Assembly (NCBI GenBank): GCA_033980235.1
Contig: CM067062.1
Span: forward strand, 10,009,027-10,073,026
Reading direction: 5' to 3'
Source of the DNA: Diadema setosum
Lineage: Eukaryota > Echinodermata > Echinoidea > Diadematoida > Diadematidae
DNA length: 64,000 nucleotides
This document shows, piece by piece, positions 58,901-64,000 of the stretch. Position numbers and translations under genes: made by a program. Position 1 is the first letter of the stretch. Each line of letters begins with the position of its first letter. Below the pieces are notes generated by a model, which made no database searches, was not told where the DNA came from, and saw nothing but the letters and a program-made list of their open reading frames with translations.

Positions 58901-59454
58901 AAGCTACAGAACACTTACAGGTCAGGGCGGCGAAAGTCAAGTCTTACATTGTGGCCCCAGCAGGCAAATGCACACACAACAAAACAAAACCAAAAAAAAA
59001 GAAGAAGAAAAAAAACCACACACCTCTGAACCAATGTCTATCGCATTTTAAATCACAATCTGATAATAAGTAGACACTGAATAGATTGAGGTGCTATGCA
59101 AAAATATTCCAATTCACATTTCCATGAGAGGAAACAAGTAAAGAAGCAAAGGACATTTGCACACTTACTCAAGACTCTCCATCATAAAAAGTCTCTGCCT
59201 AAAATTCACAATTTGAGAAGAAGGCAGCTCTACCGGTGACATGGACATGATTGCTTGTTCTTAGGGGTCTCTGGAATCTCAACAACAAAGAAAAAAAAAA
59301 TACAGATTTTTCTCCCTCTCTTGATTACCAAGGAGATAATCATGGCATACATGAAAACAACTACAGGGATACTGGGCAGACGCAGACTGTAGAATGTCAC
59401 TTCACATTCCATCCTTAGAGGGGAGGGCACTTGTCTCCTTGGCGACAGCATCAT
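55924..59454 (-). other. Probable long 3' UTR of the PITP gene
   Basis: Starts after the TAA at 59455 and shows no other gene on either strand. AATAAA occurs on the minus strand at 55924-55929 and 57686-57691, giving two candidate ends. Long A-rich and CA-rich stretches without recognised transposons fit a UTR. The extent is inference; no transcript data are available. Confidence 0.4.
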
Positions 59455-59514
59455 TTATGACTCGTCTTTATCCTTGGCGGCCGAGAAGCCCCGGACTTCA
59501 CCTTCACATCGGCC
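59455..59514 (-). CDS. PITP last exon
   Basis: The acceptor is TACTCTCTGCAG at 59515. Nineteen codons ([19 protein letters not shown]) and TAA. The family's C-terminal helix and tail are short here, as expected for class I and not for the longer-tailed RdgB-beta (PITPNC1) type. Confidence 0.8.
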   Translation of the reverse strand, partial: GRCEGEVRGFSAAKDKDES

Positions 59515-62500
59515 CTGCAGAGAGTAGAAAGCGTTATTATAACAGTGAGAGCAGAAGAAGGTTCATCTGCTCACGGTGCATTTCATGTTTAATCTTCCTT
59601 TTTTTTTTTTACGAAGGGGCACGATTAGGCTTTTGAAATGTATTTAGTACATAACATGGTTGCATCACGACCCAAATTGACATAAATGCCATTTCATCAC
59701 GACCCAAATTGCAAAATAGCAATTCAAAATAAACAAAGAGGTACCTTTACAATTGGCGAATCTTCCAAGCGTAGATCCTGGAGAATCATAAATATAGCAA
59801 GTACATGTGCAGTGCATGTTCGCAAAATGGGCTCTTTCTTGAGCTTGAAAGAAATTGAGCATAAACAGGTTCAAAGGTACCCTTGTATCCTTGTATATGG
59901 CATTTCAAAACACTGGTTCTGCCTTCGCAAACTAAGCATAAAAACGCACCCAAAGACAACAAATTCATTAGCCTCATCTAGGAAGGGCTGATGATATGGC
60001 ATAAGCTTAAACATGCTACAGGCCTAATACACCTTTAAGACTGACCTTCACCTGTTGATTACTCACTACATACTGTAAAGCCAGACATTTCCAGAGCATG
60101 AAATTTCCATGAACTGGAGCAGACGGCCTTTTATTGCAGCATGAAATTTTTGTAAATTGTCACTGGGATTCAGTGCACATAGTGTGGAGAAGAACTTCAG
60201 CATGCATTTTGATTTGGTGATTCTTGCCTCACTTGAAAATGAAATACATGCAAATATTTCTGGTTTTACAATATGTGACGATTAAAAGGGGAAAATTCCT
60301 ATTGAACTAATCCATGACTCTCTTCCACAAGCTTTTAATCCAAATGGTTGCAAAGTGCAACAAAAAATAATCACCGCTGCCAAAGTACAAACTGTCTGAC
60401 ATACACTAGCCCTGTGGCAGTGCCTTGCCAAAGGACAGCACAGTGTTTCAACAGCTGCTCATTGGTGGGAAGTTCTACACCAGAGTCAAACATTTGATTT
60501 CCCATTACTGATACTAAATTCATCACCCTGAAGGGTAGCTATTGTTCAAATTTGAACTGATGCTTCCTCAATGTTTCAGCAAGTCAAAATCGAAAAAGAC
60601 ATTTCCATGTGAACAGAGAAATTAAAACTTCCTCAAAGTCTCACAATTTTCCATTTTAACAAATGCACAAATGCAGCAAATGTCCTTCCCCATTCAAACA
60701 AACCCGTCACGCCACTTGAAGAACACATTCTTCACCCACCTTATCTAGCTCAGCTTTGGTTTGGTCTTCAATGGCCCTTATATCCTCCATCGTCATGCCG
60801 TGGTACTTGTCTATTGAGCAGAAGACTTGGCGATGGAATAATGTGAACAGACGCCTCTCTTGCTGTTGGTAGAAAGGGGGATAAGAGTTCGAAGGTATGT
60901 ATGAACAGGCAGGTCGGTGCTTTCTTGGCCAATTAAGACAACCAGTATGAGGACTATCACGCAAAATGTCCAAAACACTTCAAGAAACACAAAATATACA
61001 AGGATCTATGGCACAGACAGCCATTAATGTTGAAAGGTACAGACCTAGAGCTAAGAAGAATATACTATCTGCAGATTTTGGTTCATATTTGGTTTCAGGG
61101 TTTCTTCACGGTTATTTTATTCTTCTTCTTCTTCTTTTTTTTTGGAGGGGGGTACTGTACGAGCTGAAATTTTTCGCGGTGGTTTTATTTTCGCGAATTT
61201 CGCAAATTGCCTTTGAACCGCGAAAATAGCAACATGCAAATAAGTAAGTTCAGTTAGACCCTCACAACCACGAAATTAACAACATGCGAAAATGTCCTCA
61301 AAGTAGCAATTCCCGAAAATATCTGTACGCGAAAATTTCAGCTCGTACAGTAACCTTTTCTCCCTAAATATTATGAACACAAGTTGATGTGAGCAATCAC
61401 AGTTCGGGGTGAACAAAGGAATACTGAACAAGTTACAATGTATACCACAACCAGGTCACTATCCTCAAACACATTCTTTAACTTATACATAAAATACAAT
61501 CTTTGCACACTTGCTACTATCAATGTGGTAAAATTCCTACATTTCTTTTTTCTGATTTCACTCTACGATTGGCAGTCATGCATGGTCAACAGCACTGGTG
61601 TTCAAAAGCCTCAATGGGTAAACATATATGTGACACAAAATTAGTTTGCATTCACTGTTTACGCTACTTTCTCTTTCTTTTTAAGATATGGTACAGGCAT
61701 AAAGGAAACTTACCCTCATTACAAAGGATTCAACACGCCTCTGTAGACCCCACCACTGGAAATTAAAGGTTACCAGCTTGTAGCAACACATGAGTGGCTT
61801 CGTGGTTTCCTGCATCATCAAAGAACATACATATTCATGATTAGAAGTAATGCATATTCACAACAATACAAATTGGCTAAAATTATATTCAAATTAGCTA
61901 GAGACTAATCATAAAAGCATTTACACAAATTAGCCAAAACATATTCATTGATCACATACACAAGCATTCAAATCTAACATGTGCTGCCATTTCTACTGAT
62001 TACCGTTTCTTCACATGGTAACCAATACATGAAAACAACTGGACTAAAAAATTTGGTGGTCACTAGGAGAGCATGAGTATCATACCACACAGTATGCACT
62101 CAAACAACTTTCTCAACAGCAGTATGATAGTCTAACAGACATGAGTTTGCACATTACTGCAATGATAGAAAAAGTAGACATTCCCTGGACTTGTTACTGA
62201 CATATGTCAAGGGTAATATTATTTCTCGTGCTTTCTGAAAGAGGAAAGTGGAGTGTTCTTTCATCAAAGAACAAAAATTGAAAAACTGTTAATTTTCCTT
62301 TATATTTTTTTTTTACTATGTTAGCGCAATTGTGATGTCATGATCTGTAGTAGTCTTCAGATCCACGAATCTCATCACCGTAACTTCAAAAATTCAGAAC
62401 AGATTATCCAATTTTGCTCAAACTTTCACAGATGTATTCCACTATTTATAAATATTGCTGCATTTACTCAATCAACATTTATATTTGGGATTAATTCCCC

Positions 62501-63918
62501 TTTTTAAACCTTTGAGGATGAGTCCCGAGTACACTCGGGCAAGTGTCTGTGGGAAATGAGTGTTGTAGCAAAATCAGCCGTCCTCAACGGGTTTAACCCA
62601 TTGAGGATGAGTCCCGAGTATACTCGGGTAGGCGTCTATGGGAAATGCGTGTTGTAGCAAAATCAAACCGTCCTCCACGGGTTTAAGGGAACATCACATG
62701 ACCCCTCGTCTTACCTTCCAGTCTTTGCCGAGAGGACCCCGTCCAGTCTTCTCTGACTTGAATTTACTGGGATCCTCGGATTCCTTGTAGTCCTGGTAGA
62801 CAAAGGGGGATAAGAACAAACATTGCAAATCATTACATACAAGTAACATTGAAACTTGCTTGCACTTAAGCATGAAATAATCACTACATCTGAATAACCC
62901 ACCTTCTTCAATGCAGAAAGAACAGTAATAACACACAACTTGTCAAATGCATAGTGCAAATAAGACTATGCACTGCAAAGTCCTACATGAATTTAGAACA
63001 GGAATTTAAACACAAATGTAACAAAGCTTTGCCAGACTTTCGATAGTTCAGTGTTGATGGTATATAGACTTACGCAAAAATATAAAATTCCATTTTTCAG
63101 GACTTCTCAAAAGCCTCTCCAGAGGGGGGCTTTTATCAGGGAAAGCGGGAAGACAGTCTGTACAGAAAAAGCCATGGCACTGAAAGTGTATTTTACATAG
63201 CACCTTGCTTTAATCATTGGGTTCCATAAAAGATGTAGCAATAGAAGCAGTATTGAAATATTGCCAAGTCAAATCAGGTTTGAAAAGTGGTTAATTCTAA
63301 CATTGTTTCTACCAAAGATCAAAAAAAAATCCCCACGCAGCCACACGATTCTTTTGGGTGGCTACCAAGGACATTCAAGAGCCACGGATGAAGTAACAGT
63401 AAGAGTCTCCACATGCAGTCTTATGGTCAGGTTCAAGTCATTTCCAGAAGAAAGAGTGAAAACATACAGCTCGCCTGCACACATGTGCAGAGCTTGAGCG
63501 TGAATTTACTGTGCGAATCCACGAGGTGATACAGACGACACAATACGACATTCACGAACTTGGTCTGTCAGCGTTCAAAATCCTCGATCCACCATTCTTT
63601 TCCATAATTTGTCAATCAACAAAATTTCTTGTGGCTATCAGAAATATTAAGATGGACCATATCTGATGGTTTCATCGAATTTCAAAACCAATTACAGAAG
63701 AAAAGTAGATAATTTCGTCTAAAAGTACGCGGATCAACCGACTGTATGGGTTTGTTTTCACTCCAGCCATCACTCTCCGTGACTCCATGTCACATATAAA
63801 TACCTGGATGTCCAACCACGAGAATACTTGCACTTACCGAAGAGGAGATATGATCATTGGCTATGTCGATCACCTGTACATCCCTATCCTTCAACTTCTC
63901 TGGAGGTAATTGATGGAC
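59455..63918 (-). CDS. Class I phosphatidylinositol transfer protein, C-terminal 145 residues
   Basis: The exons 63918-63838, 62792-62715, 61809-61714, 60862-60740 and 59514-59455 join in phase 0 throughout and encode the second half of a PITP alpha/beta-type protein, which exchanges phosphatidylinositol and phosphatidylcholine between membranes in the cytosol. Recognisable blocks, in order: [80 protein letters not shown] and [18 protein letters not shown]. The paired Trp in FQWWGLQ is the membrane-docking Trp-Trp pair of the family. The C-terminus ends [12 protein letters not shown], somewhat diverged from vertebrate proteins but of similar length. The first half, with most lipid-contacting residues, lies beyond the right edge. 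Confidence 0.92.
60740..60862 (-). CDS. PITP exon with the C-terminal helical region
   Basis: The acceptor is TTTCTACCAACAG at 60863 and the donor is GTGGGTG below 60740. Forty-one codons, [20 protein letters not shown] to [18 protein letters not shown], strongly family-like. Confidence 0.92.
61155..61350. mobile_element. MITE, 196 bp, in a PITP intron
   Basis: CTGTACGAGCTGAAATTTTT and the inverse AAATTTCAGCTCGTACAG, with TA on both sides (61153-61154, 61351-61352). The interior repeats CGCGAAAAT/ATTTTCGCG words. It is non-coding. Confidence 0.85.
61714..61809 (-). CDS. PITP exon with the WW loop
   Basis: The acceptor is TGATGATGCAG at 61810 and the donor is GTAAGTTT below 61714. Thirty-two codons including [20 protein letters not shown]. 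Confidence 0.92.
62186..62507. mobile_element. Partial copy of the TTAAAGGG-ended MITE
   Basis: It starts within the element centre (TTACTGACATATGTCAAGGG) and runs to the right end, with TCAAACTTTCACAGATGTAT, CATTTACTCAATCAACATTT and a terminal CCCCTTTTTAAA. The left half is missing. Confidence 0.75.
62504..62686. repeat. Tandem pair of about 92-bp palindromic repeats
   Basis: Two adjacent units, each with TTGAGGATGAGTCCCGAGTA, a CCCGAGTA-YACTCGGG palindrome, GTGTTGTAGCAAAATCA and CCGTCCTC(A/C)ACGGGTTTAA. The inverted ends (TTAAACC..TTGAGGA / TCCTCAACGGGTTTAA) suggest a very short MITE inserted next to itself. A third unit lies at 19886-19977. Confidence 0.8.
62715..62792 (-). CDS. PITP exon [11 protein letters not shown]
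   Basis: The acceptor is TTGTCTACCAG at 62793 and the donor is GTAAGACG below 62715. Twenty-six codons, [20 protein letters not shown] then LGKDWK, nearly identical in pattern to vertebrate PITPs. Confidence 0.93.
63838..63918 (-). CDS. PITP first visible exon
   Basis: The acceptor is TTTTCTGTACAG at 63919 and the donor is GTAAGTG below 63838. Twenty-seven codons, [20 protein letters not shown] then NDHISSS. The preceding exons lie to the right of the window. Confidence 0.88.
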
Positions 63919-64000
63919 CTGTACAGAAAAGATCAAGACAGGACTTGTGAATGTGACAGTACACAAATTTCAGTTTGACACAAACACACATACATACACA

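Overview
This is a eukaryotic genomic window, AT-rich, intron-rich and repeat-rich, and almost certainly from a marine invertebrate deuterostome. An echinoderm, probably a sea urchin, fits best. The support is an IgGFc-binding-type receptor gene (a family expanded in echinoderms and amphioxus), many short TIR elements and tRNA-derived SINE copies, and frequent use of the palindrome TAGGCCTA. That assignment is inference; no species-diagnostic gene is present. Nothing bacterial (operons, Shine-Dalgarno sites, CRISPR, IS elements) was seen.

Three host genes can be supported by splice-site phase and protein similarity. (1) A minus-strand gene at 26149-41695 encodes a small secreted protein: a signal peptide, a GC-rich cysteine-bearing exon (new candidate), a Glu-rich linker with one EGF domain, then about six blades of a degenerate LDLR/YWTD-type beta-propeller, and a stop. 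All six introns join in phase. (2) A plus-strand gene whose visible 3' part spans 49969-53776 encodes an IgGFc-binding-like ectodomain, one transmembrane helix and an Arg-rich cytoplasmic tail. Its 5' exons are not secure; candidates lie near 41793 and 42022, head to head with gene 1. (3) The 3' half of a class I phosphatidylinositol transfer protein gene runs on the minus strand from 63918 to 59455, with a probable long 3' UTR reaching toward 55.9 kb. It continues beyond the right edge.

Mobile DNA makes up much of the rest. The first intron of gene 1 holds a nested pair: a PIF/Harbinger DNA transposon (35636-41117, TTA target duplication) with both canonical genes present but broken, inserted into an older non-coding TIR element (34364-41556, TAA duplication). 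Other elements are a Tc1/mariner deletion derivative with about 190-bp TIRs that keeps only the transposase HTH (26616-27457), a 1.5-kb foldback element (22440-23979), a CR1-like LINE 3' end (9336-9995), two tRNA-SINE copies (29161, 34273), a TTAAAGGG-ended MITE family with at least four copies, two copies of a 245-bp MITE sitting inside TA microsatellites 50 kb apart, and many smaller hairpin MITEs. Microsatellites (TG, TA, TAG, ATT, GAATT, CTT) are abundant.

Layout: 0-26 kb is gene-poor, with MITEs, LINE debris and microsatellites. 26-42 kb is the EGF/propeller gene with its transposon-filled introns. 42-50 kb is intergenic or the 5' intron of the receptor gene. 50-54 kb is the receptor. 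54-56 kb is intergenic. 56-64 kb is the PITP 3' UTR and exons. I saw no system that is clearly new to biology. The most promising items are the small EGF-propeller gene, the possible head-to-head signal-peptide exons, the nested Harbinger with its subterminal iterons, and the Tc1 derivative that fuses an HTH domain to its own TIR.
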